Positions 35,287 through 44,659 of a stretch of 64,000 bases of DNA are shown piece after piece; within the stretch, counting starts at the first letter, position 1, and the number at the start of each line of letters is the position of its first letter. The position numbers and the translations under genes are program-made. Source of the DNA: Paenibacillus sp. FSL R10-2734 (GTDB lineage: Bacteria > Bacillota > Bacilli > Paenibacillales > Paenibacillaceae); NCBI RefSeq assembly GCF_037963865.1, contig NZ_CP150170.1, positions 2,790,001 through 2,854,000 on the forward strand. Direction: 5' to 3'. Under the pieces are notes generated by a model. The model was not told where the DNA came from, did no database searches, and saw only the letters and a program-made list of their open reading frames with translations.

Positions 35287-35407
35287 AATTGAAGTATCTG
35301 GCCTGGCCCTAAAGATGACCACCTGGCATATTTAACTCGGTAATCTGTCTATTGTAAAAGATAACCCGCTATAGGTGAATACCATTGATTAATCTTCACT
35401 ATTTTAA

Positions 35408-35461
35408 CATGGTAAATAGCTAGTTCATACTGTATTGCACCCTTTTCTATTCTTCTACAAT
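35408..35461 (+). promoter_or_regulatory. Site B: upstream copy of the YesN-type promoter architecture
   Basis: CATGGTAAATAGC starts at 35408, TTCA lies ten bases after AAAT, and TACAAT (35456-35461) begins 42 bases after AAAT at 35414. It resembles the downstream copy at 35583 over about 30 bases (CATGGTAAAT..CTARTTCRTACTRTATTG). With that copy it would form tandem promoters for the GH95 gene. Confidence 0.55.
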
Positions 35462-35582
35462 TGTCATGCCAGAACATTCAAATTGAATAAGGCTGTGTTT
35501 TCATTCACATTATGGCATTATGGACATTCTGATGGGGCGGGAGCGCCGGTATAGGGCTGTCCGACAATGACGTCGTATTCCT

Positions 35583-35636
35583 CATGGTAAATGTCTAATT
35601 CGTACTATATTGATTCATCTTCCAGTGAACTACAAT
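35583..35636 (+). promoter_or_regulatory. Site C: YesN-type promoter of the SLH-GH95 gene
   Basis: CATGGTAAATGTC starts at 35583, TTCG lies ten bases after AAAT, and TACAAT (35631-35636) begins 42 bases after AAAT at 35589. No -35 hexamer is recognisable. It lies about 100 bases before the ATG at 35733. The 35238-35732 gap also holds the cre site and site B; no further gene is seen there. Confidence 0.6.
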
Positions 35637-35732
35637 GAAAATGCTAAACCCTTCTAAAGTTAGCGCATCCGTTAATTAGCAGTTTTTTCTCCAGTAGGGC
35701 GGGGAGGCAAATCAAATTTAGGGAGGTTTAAA

Positions 35733-38700
35733 ATGAATAGTTGTAAGCGTTATCAAAAGTTGGTGTCCTTGTTAATGGCGATTTGTATGATATTTTCAGC
35801 CTTTAGCGTGGTAAACGCCGCTGAGCCAACTACAGACATCAATGATTCATGGGCGGCACCTGTATTTAAAGAATGGGCTGAAAAAGGATGGTTAAACGGC
35901 TATAACGACGGAACCATGAGACCAAATAACATCATCACAAGGGCGGAATTTGCAACATTAATCAATAGAGCAATGGGCTTTACTGACAAGGATAATATAA
36001 GCTATAAAGATTTGGATGCCGGTACTTGGGCATATGAGCAGATGGCCATTGCCGTCAAAGCAGGTTATATCAAAGGTTATGAGGACCAAACCATTCGTCC
36101 GAATAAAGCTTTGACCAGGCAAGAGGCCGCTGTCATGTTGGCTGCTACACTGCGATTGGAGTCCAAGCAAGAGAATCTATCTCGTTTTACCGATGCATCC
36201 AGCATTGCAAGCTGGAGTCAAGCAGCTGTGAGTAATCTTGTTGAGAATGGAATCATGAATGGTTATCCAAATGGATTATTCCAACCCAGAAGTAACATCA
36301 CGCGAGCGCAATCAGTTGTAGCCATAACTAGAGCGATGAATTGGAAAATGAAGTTTGGTAACAAAACCTATAATCAGGCAGGAGTTTATGGTCCGGAAGC
36401 TGGTGCGGAGGTAGTTGAAGGCAATGTAATTATTAATGCGCCAGGTATTACGCTTCAGAATCTGGTCATTAAGGGAAATCTAATTGTAAACAAACAAGTA
36501 GGAAATGGCGATTTCACGATTGACCATGTAAAAGTAGAGGGAGATACGACGATTCTGGGCGGTGGAGCCAACTCCATCTACTTTATAGATTCTACATTGG
36601 GACTTGTCATAGTCAATAAGATGGAAGGAGATGTTCACTTAGTCGCAAAGGGTTTGTCAACTATTGTTCAAATCATATTGCTATCGGGGGCTAAGATTGA
36701 AGAATCTGAAATAAAGGGTGCGGGCATCACAGACATCGTTCTATCAAAAGATTTGCCCGAAAATTCAATTGTTGTATTGCTCGGTGCATTTGAAAAAGTA
36801 GATGTTCAAGCTTCTAATAGTATTGTTAATATCGTGCAAGGTAGCATCAAACAATTAAATGTGAGTTCGGATGCAAAAGGAGCTCAAATTAATTTAAATG
36901 CCAGTTCAACAATAATCCAATTAATCGTAGATGCACTAGTTAAATTAACTGGACAAGGAAAAATTGAGAGTGCGAACGTTCAAAAAGGCGGAAAGGGGTC
37001 AACTTTTGAGCGCTTGCCAAATCAAATAAACGGATTAGGGGCAGACAGCATGATTTATACTGGTGGAACACCAACGGATTCGGGGTCAACGGCAACGCCG
37101 GAGCCAACGGCAACACCGGAGCCAATAGCAACACCAGAGCCAACAGCAACACCAGAACCAACAGCAACACCAGAGCCAACAGCAACACCAGAACCAACAG
37201 CAACACCAGAACCAACAGCAACACCGGAGCCAACGGAAGAACATGATTGGAGTAACATGAAATTATCCTATAATTCGCCTGCCATTACGAGCGGGGAAGG
37301 GTCAGCTTTTGGAATACCGATGGGAAATGGTAGCTTTGGAGCCAAGCAATTAGGCGGAGTATCAGAGGATATTTTCCAGCTAAGTGACAAAGGCTTCTGG
37401 TCAGGGGATCCAGCCACGATTGATGATCTCCAGGCAGGTGGCACTGGCAGCCATGGCACGACACCAGAGGGACGACTTGATGCTTTTAATAAGACTAGAG
37501 AACTTCTTGCAGAAGCGTATTCAGAAGGAATAACAAGCGAAGCTCGATTAACCAAAATGAAGGAAGGTGATTCCGAAGCCCAAAAAATGTGGAGCTCCTC
37601 TTATCTAAGCACGCATTTGCCATTAGGTAAAATGAAGCTTCAATTTCCGGATTTAAAGGATAATGAGGTGACGGGTTATAATAGATACCTAGATATGGAC
37701 GGCGCAACTTCGAACGTTTCGTTCGTAAAAAATGGCACAACATACACCCGTCAAGCTTTCACTAGCTACCCTGATAATGTAATGGTTGTGAAGATTAGCA
37801 ATGATAATAATGAGCCTATGAATATGAATGTCATGATGGAACTACACAACAATATGGTGGGTAAAATTGCAGATAATAAAGTAAGCGCTGACATCGCCAA
37901 CAATGAAGTGGTAATGACGGGCAGAGCTCCTGTATCCGGTAGCCAAAATATTTGGGATCCGAATAGAGGCATCACCTTTGAATCTCGCGTTAAGGTTATT
38001 CCCTCCGGTGGAACTGTGGAAGCCCGCGATGGGAAATCATTAGTTGTTTCAGGAGCTTCAGAGATTATTCTCATCTATTCTAGTGAAACGAGTTTCAAGG
38101 ATATGTTTACGGATCCATCGAATAGCGGAATTGACGTCTCCGGTATTGTACGCAGCAATATTGATGGCGCGGCTGCCCAAACCTATGATGCGTTATTGCA
38201 AAGTCATCAAGACGATTTCAGATCGATTTTTAGAAGACTATGGATTAACCTGGAAGGTGATTCGATTAAAGCAAAAAATAATGCTTCGATTACACCTTAT
38301 GAATATGCAAGACATTATCAGTATAGCCGTTATCTAATGATCTCAGTGGAACGAGAAAATACGGACCCTATTCCAAACAATTTACAGGGAATGTGGAACT
38401 ATAAGTGGTACCCTGAAAATCAGAGCGCTTACTTTCTAAACGAAAATATTCAAAAATTCCATGCACTTTTAGGGCCGGCTAACATAGCGGATACTGCAGA
38501 ACCGCTGTGGCAATGGACGAAGGGCCTAGCAATTAACGGTCAAAAAACCGCAAAAGAAAGCTTTGGAATTGATCAAGCTTGGATGGTAGCCCATTCTACG
38601 GACATCTGGGGTAAAACGGATTTATATGGTTTGGATACGGATTGGGCCAACTGGACGAGCGGCGGACTCTGGCTGATGAATGATATTTATAATCTATTCG

Positions 38701-40856
38701 AGTTCAATCAGGACATCGAATATTTGAAGGAAATGTACCCGATTATTGAGAGAGCGGCTCGTTTTGCGCTAGGTACCTTAATGGAAGTAGAAGGTGTGAA
38801 AGGCGAGCTTAAAAACTATCTAGTCATTGCTCCATCCGCATCTGCCGAGCACTGGTTCACGGCGAACGGAAGCAAGGTAAGCGGAGTCGATATCAGTTCT
38901 GCAGGCGATATTCAAATTTACAAAAATTTGTTTAATATCGTGGCAAGAGCGTCCAAACAATTGCAGAAATCCGGTTATGAAGTAGACTTGGATTTCGTCA
39001 ATCAGGTGAATAATGCAAACGCTAAAATGGTACCTCTAGAGAAGTATATTACCGAAGATGGTCGCTTAAAGGAATGGTATAACGAGTATACATGGGGGCA
39101 AGCGAATCATCGTCATGCGTCTCATTTACTAGGCTTATTCCTAGGTTATTTGGATATTAACGAGAGAATGAATCCTGCTGTATTCGAAGCAGAGAAAAAA
39201 GAGTTGATTCGTTTAACCGGTTTGGGCGGAGGCTATCATCCTGACGATATCACTTTATCAGTCCACGCGGGTATTCCTACATGGGGTTATAATAAAACGC
39301 TTCACGGTATACTTAGCTCAGGATATAACAGCTCTGATGTGGCGTATTGGGGACCGATTGCAGGGGCATCTATTGCCGAAACGATTCTTGACAGTCGCTT
39401 TGATGAATTGAATATTATGCCAGCTTTACCAAGTGAGTGGAAGACGGGGCAAGTTAGCGGAATACGTGCACGCGGTGGCTATGAGCTGTCAATTTCATGG
39501 GAAAACGGAGAACTAACGAAAGCTGTTATTCATTCTCCTACTGGAGCTACTCCATTCGTGCGTTATAAAGGGCAGGCAATTGATCTAAGCACTGACTCGC
39601 GGTTTGAGCTGAAACTCGAAACAACGACATTAGACAAATTGATTGCTGAAGCAAACGAAAAGTTGGAGGGTCCATATACCAATTTCTCAAAAGATGCTTT
39701 GCGGGATGTGCTTGTAAGCAATGATTACAATACCATTTCTACAGCTATATTCCATCTGGTTTCTGTTGAAATCGGTGCTATGGTCTCACTCACAACAGAT
39801 AACGATCAAACAGAACTTACAGAAGAAGATGAAACCTTGCAGTTGATAGGGGGATCCAACGTACCGGATACACAATATGTGTGGAAAGTATCTGCTCTTA
39901 ATGGGAATGCAACAGATGCCGCTACCATTGATCAGAACGGGCTTCTGACGGCTAAAAAAACCGGTCAGATTCTTGTTACAGTATCTCTTCGAGGAATGCC
40001 AAGTGTTTCTGCGAATTTAGAAATCAGTATAAAAATTCCTGGACTTTCTCAAGAGATCGTTGATGATCGAGATCCAAGAGTTAAGTACACCGGTGCGTGG
40101 AAACAATGGAATGAGGGCAAACACTTGAATGGAACGGTTACCTATGCTGATGTAAGTAACACAGGGGATTATTCAGTGGAATTTACATTTAATGGGACCG
40201 GCATTGAGTTTGTATCCTCTCGCGGCAGCGATATGGGTCAGGTCCACATTGAAATTGATGGCGCAGTCGTCGAACAGAATCTTTCTTTGCGCGGCGAAGG
40301 GATTTGGCCATTTTATGTGTATAAGAAGCTAGATTTATCAGAAGGGGAACATACGATCAAGATATCTAAAGTTAACCCAGGTCTGGATGCTAAAAATGGC
40401 GTGCAAGTGGATGGATTTGTCGTTTATACCCAAATAGGAACATCAGAACCAGAACCTACAACAGAAATTGTTGATGATCGAGATCCAAGAGTTAAGTTCA
40501 GCGGAAATTGGAACAACTGGAATGAAGATAAACATTTAAATGGAACGGTAACCTATGCGGATCCCAATAGTACAGATGATTTTTCAGTAGAATTTAGTTT
40601 TGAGGGAACCGGTATTGAGTTTGTATCCTCTCGCGGTAGCGATATGGGCCAGGTACGTGTTGAAATTGATGGCATAGTCGTTGAAGAGAATCTTTCTTTG
40701 CGCGGCGAAGGGATCTGGCCATTTTATGTGTTTGAGAAACTAGATTTAACAGACGGGGAACATACGATCAAAATATCTAAAGTGAAGCCAGGTCCGGATG
40801 CTAAAAATGGCGTGCAAGTGGATGCGTTTATTGTTCATTCCCTGATTTATAACTAA
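35733..40856 (+). CDS. Cell-surface SLH-anchored GH95 enzyme (alpha-L-fucosidase or alpha-L-galactosidase type)
   Basis: This 1707-aa exoenzyme has a signal peptide (cleavage near VVNAAEP) and three SLH repeats for cell-wall anchoring (about 36-205). A beta-helix-like region (about 215-440) precedes a Thr-Pro linker with eight ATPEP repeats (about 453-503). A GH95 catalytic domain follows (about 509-1280) with NLQGMWNYKWYP, a LNEN pair matching the NxN of GH95 and a SASAEHW glutamate in the acid position. A helical spacer, a BIG2-like domain, and two near-identical 120-residue modules complete it (about 1441-1570 and 1579-1700; DDRDPRVK, FVSSRGSDMGQV). It would remove terminal fucose or galactose from plant polymers at the surface. 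Substrate choice is inferred. Site C lies upstream. Confidence 0.82.
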   Translation: MNSCKRYQKLVSLLMAICMIFSAFSVVNAAEPTTDINDSWAAPVFKEWAEKGWLNGYNDGTMRPNNIITRAEFATLINRAMGFTDKDNISYKDLDAGTWAYEQMAIAVKAGYIKGYEDQTIRPNKALTRQEAAVMLAATLRLESKQENLSRFTDASSIASWSQAAVSNLVENGIMNGYPNGLFQPRSNITRAQSVVAITRAMNWKMKFGNKTYNQAGVYGPEAGAEVVEGNVIINAPGITLQNLVIKGNLIVNKQVGNGDFTIDHVKVEGDTTILGGGANSIYFIDSTLGLVIVNKMEGDVHLVAKGLSTIVQIILLSGAKIEESEIKGAGITDIVLSKDLPENSIVVLLGAFEKVDVQASNSIVNIVQGSIKQLNVSSDAKGAQINLNASSTIIQLIVDALVKLTGQGKIESANVQKGGKGSTFERLPNQINGLGADSMIYTGGTPTDSGSTATPEPTATPEPIATPEPTATPEPTATPEPTATPEPTATPEPTATPEPTEEHDWSNMKLSYNSPAITSGEGSAFGIPMGNGSFGAKQLGGVSEDIFQLSDKGFWSGDPATIDDLQAGGTGSHGTTPEGRLDAFNKTRELLAEAYSEGITSEARLTKMKEGDSEAQKMWSSSYLSTHLPLGKMKLQFPDLKDNEVTGYNRYLDMDGATSNVSFVKNGTTYTRQAFTSYPDNVMVVKISNDNNEPMNMNVMMELHNNMVGKIADNKVSADIANNEVVMTGRAPVSGSQNIWDPNRGITFESRVKVIPSGGTVEARDGKSLVVSGASEIILIYSSETSFKDMFTDPSNSGIDVSGIVRSNIDGAAAQTYDALLQSHQDDFRSIFRRLWINLEGDSIKAKNNASITPYEYARHYQYSRYLMISVERENTDPIPNNLQGMWNYKWYPENQSAYFLNENIQKFHALLGPANIADTAEPLWQWTKGLAINGQKTAKESFGIDQAWMVAHSTDIWGKTDLYGLDTDWANWTSGGLWLMNDIYNLFEFNQDIEYLKEMYPIIERAARFALGTLMEVEGVKGELKNYLVIAPSASAEHWFTANGSKVSGVDISSAGDIQIYKNLFNIVARASKQLQKSGYEVDLDFVNQVNNANAKMVPLEKYITEDGRLKEWYNEYTWGQANHRHASHLLGLFLGYLDINERMNPAVFEAEKKELIRLTGLGGGYHPDDITLSVHAGIPTWGYNKTLHGILSSGYNSSDVAYWGPIAGASIAETILDSRFDELNIMPALPSEWKTGQVSGIRARGGYELSISWENGELTKAVIHSPTGATPFVRYKGQAIDLSTDSRFELKLETTTLDKLIAEANEKLEGPYTNFSKDALRDVLVSNDYNTISTAIFHLVSVEIGAMVSLTTDNDQTELTEEDETLQLIGGSNVPDTQYVWKVSALNGNATDAATIDQNGLLTAKKTGQILVTVSLRGMPSVSANLEISIKIPGLSQEIVDDRDPRVKYTGAWKQWNEGKHLNGTVTYADVSNTGDYSVEFTFNGTGIEFVSSRGSDMGQVHIEIDGAVVEQNLSLRGEGIWPFYVYKKLDLSEGEHTIKISKVNPGLDAKNGVQVDGFVVYTQIGTSEPEPTTEIVDDRDPRVKFSGNWNNWNEDKHLNGTVTYADPNSTDDFSVEFSFEGTGIEFVSSRGSDMGQVRVEIDGIVVEENLSLRGEGIWPFYVFEKLDLTDGEHTIKISKVKPGPDAKNGVQVDAFIVHSLIYN
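37090..37245 (+). repeat. In-frame 18-bp tandem repeats encoding the Thr/Pro linker
   Basis: Eight copies of a repeat encoding ATPEP(T/I), with third-base drift between copies (GAGCCAACGGCAACACC and variants). It codes for the flexible linker between the surface-anchor half and the catalytic half of the GH95 protein, and copy number may vary between strains. Confidence 0.85.
40053..40853 (+). repeat. Direct repeat of two C-terminal module-coding segments
   Basis: Two copies of about 390 bases (starting near 40053 and 40466) encode almost identical modules, with long identical runs such as the segments at 40208-40236 and 40620-40648. This suggests an intragenic duplication that remains recombination-prone. 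Confidence 0.75.
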
Positions 40857-40861
40857 TACTA

Positions 40862-40905
40862 AGAGGCTGGAAGACAGTTTTTATCGCTGTTTTTCAGTCT
40901 TTTTG
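40862..40905 (+). terminator. Terminator after the GH95 gene
   Basis: Stem GGCTGGAAGACAG / CTGTTTTTCAGTC with G-U wobbles, followed by TTTTTG. It lies just after the stop codon at 40856. Confidence 0.7.
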
Positions 40906-40914
40906 TGCATTCTA

Positions 40915-40928
40915 TGTAAGCGCTGCTA
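40915..40928 (+). promoter_or_regulatory. Candidate cre site upstream of the sugar-acid operon
   Basis: TGTAAGCGCTGCTA matches TGWAANCGNTNWCA at 12 of 14 positions. It lies about 40 bases before the -35 of the sugar-acid operon promoter, so CcpA could act there. Confidence 0.4.
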
Positions 40929-40967
40929 TTGAAGTCGTAAGGTTTTCTACTACAAAAAAATATAGGA

Positions 40968-41015
40968 TTGACTTCGCGATAAATACATCATATCATATCA
41001 ACATAAAGATATGAT
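40968..41015 (+). promoter_or_regulatory. SigA promoter with overlapping palindrome (candidate GntR operator)
   Basis: TTGACT (40968-40973), a 17-base spacer and TATCAT (40991-40996) form a strong promoter. The inverted repeat ATCATATC-N8-GATATGAT (40992-41015) overlaps the -10 and the likely start of transcription. The GntR-family gene at the end of the operon (45638) is the obvious candidate to bind it as repressor, with a pathway intermediate as inducer. Confidence 0.65.
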
Positions 41016-41040
41016 CATTAAATACATGGAGGTTTTCGGC

Positions 41041-42201
41041 GTGAAAATTACGGACGTGAAGGTATGGTTGGTTGAAGGCGTCAAATATAATTGGACGATG
41101 ATCAAAATTTATACCGATGAAGGCCACACAGGGGTCGGGGAAGCGACGAACTGGCCGGGAAGTCCGATTGTCGAAGCTGCCGCCAGGCATGTGGGCGAAC
41201 GGATCATCGGTCTTGATCCGATGAAAACAGATTTTATTTGGACTAAATTGTATCGCGATTTGAACTGGGTAGGACCATACGGAGCAAGCCTGTGCGCGAT
41301 AAGCGGAATTGACATGGCGCTGCTTGATTTGAAAGGAAAAGTGCTTGGCGTTCCTTGTTACGAGCTGCTCGGCGGAGCGTTCCGCACGGAGATTCCGCTT
41401 TATGCGAATTACTGGTTTACGGGCGGCGGTCATAATGCGGAGGATTACGCGGCGCAAGCACTTAAAGTGAAAGAAGCCGGCTTTGGAGGATTGAAGTTCG
41501 ATCCGTTCGCTCACACCAACTATTTATACGGGGAGGATTTGTCCAGCAATCTTTCTTTGACGCCAGAGCTTCAGCAGAGAGCATATGATGTCACGAAGGC
41601 TGTACGTGAAGCGGTAGGATACGAAATGGATATGATGATCGAAACACATGCTATGCTGAATTTCAAAACGGCAATCACAATGGCAGATAGGCTTGCAGAA
41701 CTAGATATTACGTGGTACGAGGAGCCTGTAGGACCTGAAAGTGCAGAGACATTAAAGGCCATACGTGAAAGGCTAAACCCAAAGGTATCGATTTGTGTTG
41801 GTGAACGCCACTATACCAGATATGGAATCCGCCCGATTCTTGAGAAGCAATTGGTCGATATCATAATGCCGGACATTACACGTTGTGGCGGCCCGTCCGA
41901 GATGAAACGAATGGCGACGATGGCGGAAGCTTACAATGTACAGTTAGCACCGCATAACCCTAACGGGCCGCTCTCCACGTTGGCTAGCGCTCATGTCTGC
42001 GCTTCGGTTCCGAACTTCTTTAGACAGGAATTTATGTTCAATGATGTTCCGTGGAGAGACGAAGTGATCGATCATCCAATCGAAGTAAGACAAGGACAGC
42101 TCGTGTTATCAGGGCGTCCGGGACTTGGTGTCGATTTGGTCGAGGAAGTAATGAAAGCGCATCCGGGGGTTCGGGAAGCTAGACCAGGATTCTATGTGTA
42201 A
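41041..42201 (+). CDS. Sugar-acid dehydratase, enolase superfamily (gluconate/galactonate dehydratase type)
   Basis: This 386-aa member of the mandelate racemase group of the enolase superfamily would dehydrate an aldonate to a 2-keto-3-deoxy sugar acid. An N-terminal capping domain is followed by a TIM barrel with GLKFDPF, MIETHAMLNF, TWYEEPVGPE, CVGERH and PHNPNGPLS. The KFDP and E-x-H patterns recall gluconate/galactonate dehydratases rather than KxK-type L-fuconate dehydratase. GTG 41041 follows GGAGG at 8 bases; the ATG at 41011 lies inside the operator. It heads an operon with KDG kinase and KDPG aldolase, fitting an Entner-Doudoroff-like route. The first half of the gene is visibly more G+C-rich than the second. 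Confidence 0.8.
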   Translation: MKITDVKVWLVEGVKYNWTMIKIYTDEGHTGVGEATNWPGSPIVEAAARHVGERIIGLDPMKTDFIWTKLYRDLNWVGPYGASLCAISGIDMALLDLKGKVLGVPCYELLGGAFRTEIPLYANYWFTGGGHNAEDYAAQALKVKEAGFGGLKFDPFAHTNYLYGEDLSSNLSLTPELQQRAYDVTKAVREAVGYEMDMMIETHAMLNFKTAITMADRLAELDITWYEEPVGPESAETLKAIRERLNPKVSICVGERHYTRYGIRPILEKQLVDIIMPDITRCGGPSEMKRMATMAEAYNVQLAPHNPNGPLSTLASAHVCASVPNFFRQEFMFNDVPWRDEVIDHPIEVRQGQLVLSGRPGLGVDLVEEVMKAHPGVREARPGFYV

Positions 42202-42216
42202 AGGGAGATCTGACTT

Positions 42217-43179
42217 ATGAAATCAATAGACCTCATTACATTCGGCGAGTCGATGGCATTATTTACATCAGCTAGAACATTGCCACTAGAATACGAGAAT
42301 CAGTACTTTAGGCAAATGGCAGGTGCGGAATCCAACGTAGCCATAGGCATGAGCAGACTCGGTCATTCCGTAGGCTGGTTCAGCAAGCTAGGTCAGGATC
42401 CATTCGGCGAATTTATCTATAAATCAATGAAAGGTGAGGGCGTTGACGTGTCTCGCTGCAGTTTTACCGAAGAAGCACCGACTGGACTGTTTTTCAAGGA
42501 AAAACGCAACTCGGGAGATGTAAGAATCTATTATTATCGCCGTAATTCCGCCGCAAGCCTGATGAGACCCGAAGATTTGGATGAGGACTATTTGAAATCC
42601 GCTAAATATTTACATATCACGGGGATTACGCCTGCGTTGAGCAAGTCATGTAGAGAAATGGTATTTGCTGCTATCGAAATCGCCAGCGCTCACGGCGTAA
42701 AAGTCGTGTTCGATCCTAACTTGAGGCTGAAGCTCTGGAACGGGGAGGAAGCACGACAGGTGTTGACTGATCTCGCTGATAAATGTGATGTCATCCTCCC
42801 GGGCATGGATGAAGGCGAGTTCTTGACCGGTGAGCATACTTGTGAAGCCATAGCGGCTAAGTTAGCGCAAAGAGATAAGACGGTGATTGTAAAGCTGGGC
42901 AAATCTGGTGCATTTTATCTAAATATGAATGAGTCCGGGATCGTGCCGGCCTTTCCAGTGAAGGAAGTCGTTGATCCCGTAGGGGCAGGAGATGGCTTTA
43001 GCGCAGGTGTCATAAGCGGACTTCTTCGTAACGAGCCATTATCGATGGTCGTCAGGCGGGCTAATGCCATCGGTGCGATGGTTGTCGGCGTGCATGGAGA
43101 TAGCGAAGGATTGCCAAAGAATGAGGAAGTCGAGCGTTATATGGATAGTAGTCAATCCGAGCGAGATGTAATCAGATAG
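42217..43179 (+). CDS. 2-keto-3-deoxygluconate kinase (PfkB family)
   Basis: This 320-aa ribokinase-fold kinase has FGESMALFTSARTLPLEYENQYFRQMAGAESNVAIGMSRLG at the N terminus, VVFDPNLRLKLW, and the nucleotide-binding/catalytic DPVGAGDGFSAG near the C terminus (Asp in GAGD as base). The ESNVAIGMSRLGH and DPNLRLKLW patterns are typical of KDG kinases. It would phosphorylate the keto-deoxy product of the upstream dehydratase at C6 with ATP. The gene starts 15 bases after the dehydratase stop. The exact stereoisomer (gluco or galacto) is not decided. Confidence 0.83.
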   Translation: MKSIDLITFGESMALFTSARTLPLEYENQYFRQMAGAESNVAIGMSRLGHSVGWFSKLGQDPFGEFIYKSMKGEGVDVSRCSFTEEAPTGLFFKEKRNSGDVRIYYYRRNSAASLMRPEDLDEDYLKSAKYLHITGITPALSKSCREMVFAAIEIASAHGVKVVFDPNLRLKLWNGEEARQVLTDLADKCDVILPGMDEGEFLTGEHTCEAIAAKLAQRDKTVIVKLGKSGAFYLNMNESGIVPAFPVKEVVDPVGAGDGFSAGVISGLLRNEPLSMVVRRANAIGAMVVGVHGDSEGLPKNEEVERYMDSSQSERDVIR

Positions 43180-43195
43180 GAAGCGAGGTGTTGCA

Positions 43196-43840
43196 ATGAT
43201 GAAATCGATACAATTGCAGAAACTCCAAGATTCAGGAGTGGTTGCCGTTATCCGCCGACCTAGACTTCAAGATGTGCTGCATATCGCGCATGCATTGGTT
43301 GAAGGGGGTGTAGGCGCGTTAGAAATAACAGTTGATTCAACAGGTGCTTTTGATTTGATTACCCTTTTGAAGGAGACATTTGGTGAGCGTGTTTTAGTGG
43401 GGGCTGGCACTGTATTAGACGCGGATACAGCGAAACAGGCAATTCAGGCTGGATCAGATTTCATATTCTCCCCCATCTTGGATATTGACACAATCCGGGT
43501 AACCAACGAATATGGGAAGATCTCGATCCCAGGAGTGATGACCCCAACCGAAATTGTAACAGCCTACAGGGCGGGTGCAGACTTGATTAAAGTGTTTCCC
43601 GGAAATGCACTTGGGGTCGATTATATCAAAGAGCTTCAAGGGCCATTGGGACATATCCCAATGATGCCGACCGGGGGTGTGACGCTGGATAATGTGGCAC
43701 AGTTCATACGGAACGGGGCCGTTGCCGTTGGAATTGGCGGTAATTTAGTGAATAAGGCTGCCATTGAGGCCGGGTGCTTCGAAGAGGTGAGAGAGTTGGC
43801 AAGAACGTTCACGCAGCTTATTCAAAAAGCAAGAAGATAA
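43196..43840 (+). CDS. KDPG/KDPGal aldolase
   Basis: This 214-aa class I aldolase cleaves 2-keto-3-deoxy-6-phospho-(glu/galac)onate to pyruvate and glyceraldehyde-3-phosphate. Catalytic signatures are GVGALEITVDS (Glu43), GAGTVLD, and the Schiff-base lysine in ADLIKVFPGNALG (Lys132). MPTGGVT binds phosphate. Two in-frame ATG codons start the gene; the ribosome site GCGAGGTG is 5-8 bases away. Sitting right after the KDG kinase, it completes a phosphorylated Entner-Doudoroff branch. Confidence 0.88.
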   Translation: MMKSIQLQKLQDSGVVAVIRRPRLQDVLHIAHALVEGGVGALEITVDSTGAFDLITLLKETFGERVLVGAGTVLDADTAKQAIQAGSDFIFSPILDIDTIRVTNEYGKISIPGVMTPTEIVTAYRAGADLIKVFPGNALGVDYIKELQGPLGHIPMMPTGGVTLDNVAQFIRNGAVAVGIGGNLVNKAAIEAGCFEEVRELARTFTQLIQKARR

Positions 43841-43852
43841 GGAGATTACCAA

Positions 43853-44635
43853 ATGACACTTAATATTGATCTGAGTGGCCAAGTCGCTATCGTGACAGGT
43901 GCATCCGGAGGCATCGGGCTAGGTGTGTCACGCGTGCTGGCGCAGGCAGGGGCAACAATCGCAGGTTGCGCTCGCAACAGCAGCCCGGCATGGGAGCACT
44001 TCCAAAAGGAACAGCAGGAATTGGGGAAGCAAAGCCTATTTGTGGAGGTAGACATTACCGACGACGAGGCGGTTCGTCATTTCGTGAGGCAGACAGCTAC
44101 GGTGCTCGGAGGTATTGATATTCTCGTTTCGAACGCTGGTGCTAATGTGTTTGCTGGCGCGACGGACTGCGATGCGGATCTATGGCAGCATAATATGGAT
44201 CTCAATTTGAGATCCCATTGGTTTATCAGCCAATGCTGCAAAGCGGATCTGGAGCAAAGCAAGAACGGTGTGATCGTTATTATGACGTCGAATCATGCCA
44301 TTTCGACGATAGCTGGCTGCTTCCCTTACAATGTCGCCAAAACGGCGCTTACTGGGCTCGTTCGCAGCCTTGCCATCGAATGGGGACCTTCCATTCGGAC
44401 CGTTGGCCTCGCCCCCGGGTTTATTGATACGCCTGGCAACGATTCCTGGTTCCAATCCTTTCCCGATCCGCAAGCGGAACGGGAGGAGACGGAGCGAAGG
44501 CATCCTGTCGGACGTCTCGGAACGACCGAGGAGATCGGCGCCTTCTGCGCGTTCCTTGCTAGTTCTTATGCGGCATTTGCCTCCGGCACGACTTATGTAG
44601 TGGATGGCGGCCGCACGGCGCTGTTGCAGGATTAA
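43853..44635 (+). CDS. Short-chain dehydrogenase/reductase
   Basis: This 260-aa classical SDR has the cofactor motif TGASGGIGLG (residues 15-24), NAGANVF, catalytic Ser146, Tyr159 and Lys163 (YNVAK), and a C-terminal DGGRT. The second position after the Rossmann strand (RNSS after GCA) suggests NADP preference. In this operon it could oxidise the free sugar (L-fucose, galactose or similar) or interconvert keto-acid intermediates. G+C content looks higher than in the neighbouring iron genes. The ribosome site is AAGGAG. The substrate is inferred from context only. Confidence 0.78.
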   Translation: MTLNIDLSGQVAIVTGASGGIGLGVSRVLAQAGATIAGCARNSSPAWEHFQKEQQELGKQSLFVEVDITDDEAVRHFVRQTATVLGGIDILVSNAGANVFAGATDCDADLWQHNMDLNLRSHWFISQCCKADLEQSKNGVIVIMTSNHAISTIAGCFPYNVAKTALTGLVRSLAIEWGPSIRTVGLAPGFIDTPGNDSWFQSFPDPQAEREETERRHPVGRLGTTEEIGAFCAFLASSYAAFASGTTYVVDGGRTALLQD

Positions 44636-44659
44636 ACATTGTAGGAGGAAAAATTAGCA

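Noticed and set aside
37090..37245. Regular short repeats resembling a CRISPR array
   Set aside because: Repeats are directly adjacent, in frame and encode the linker; no spacers or cas genes.
37055..37258. Minus-strand frame with Gly/Ser/Val repeats opposite the Thr-Pro linker
   Set aside because: It is the antisense shadow of the ATPEP repeats, with no ribosome site or family features.
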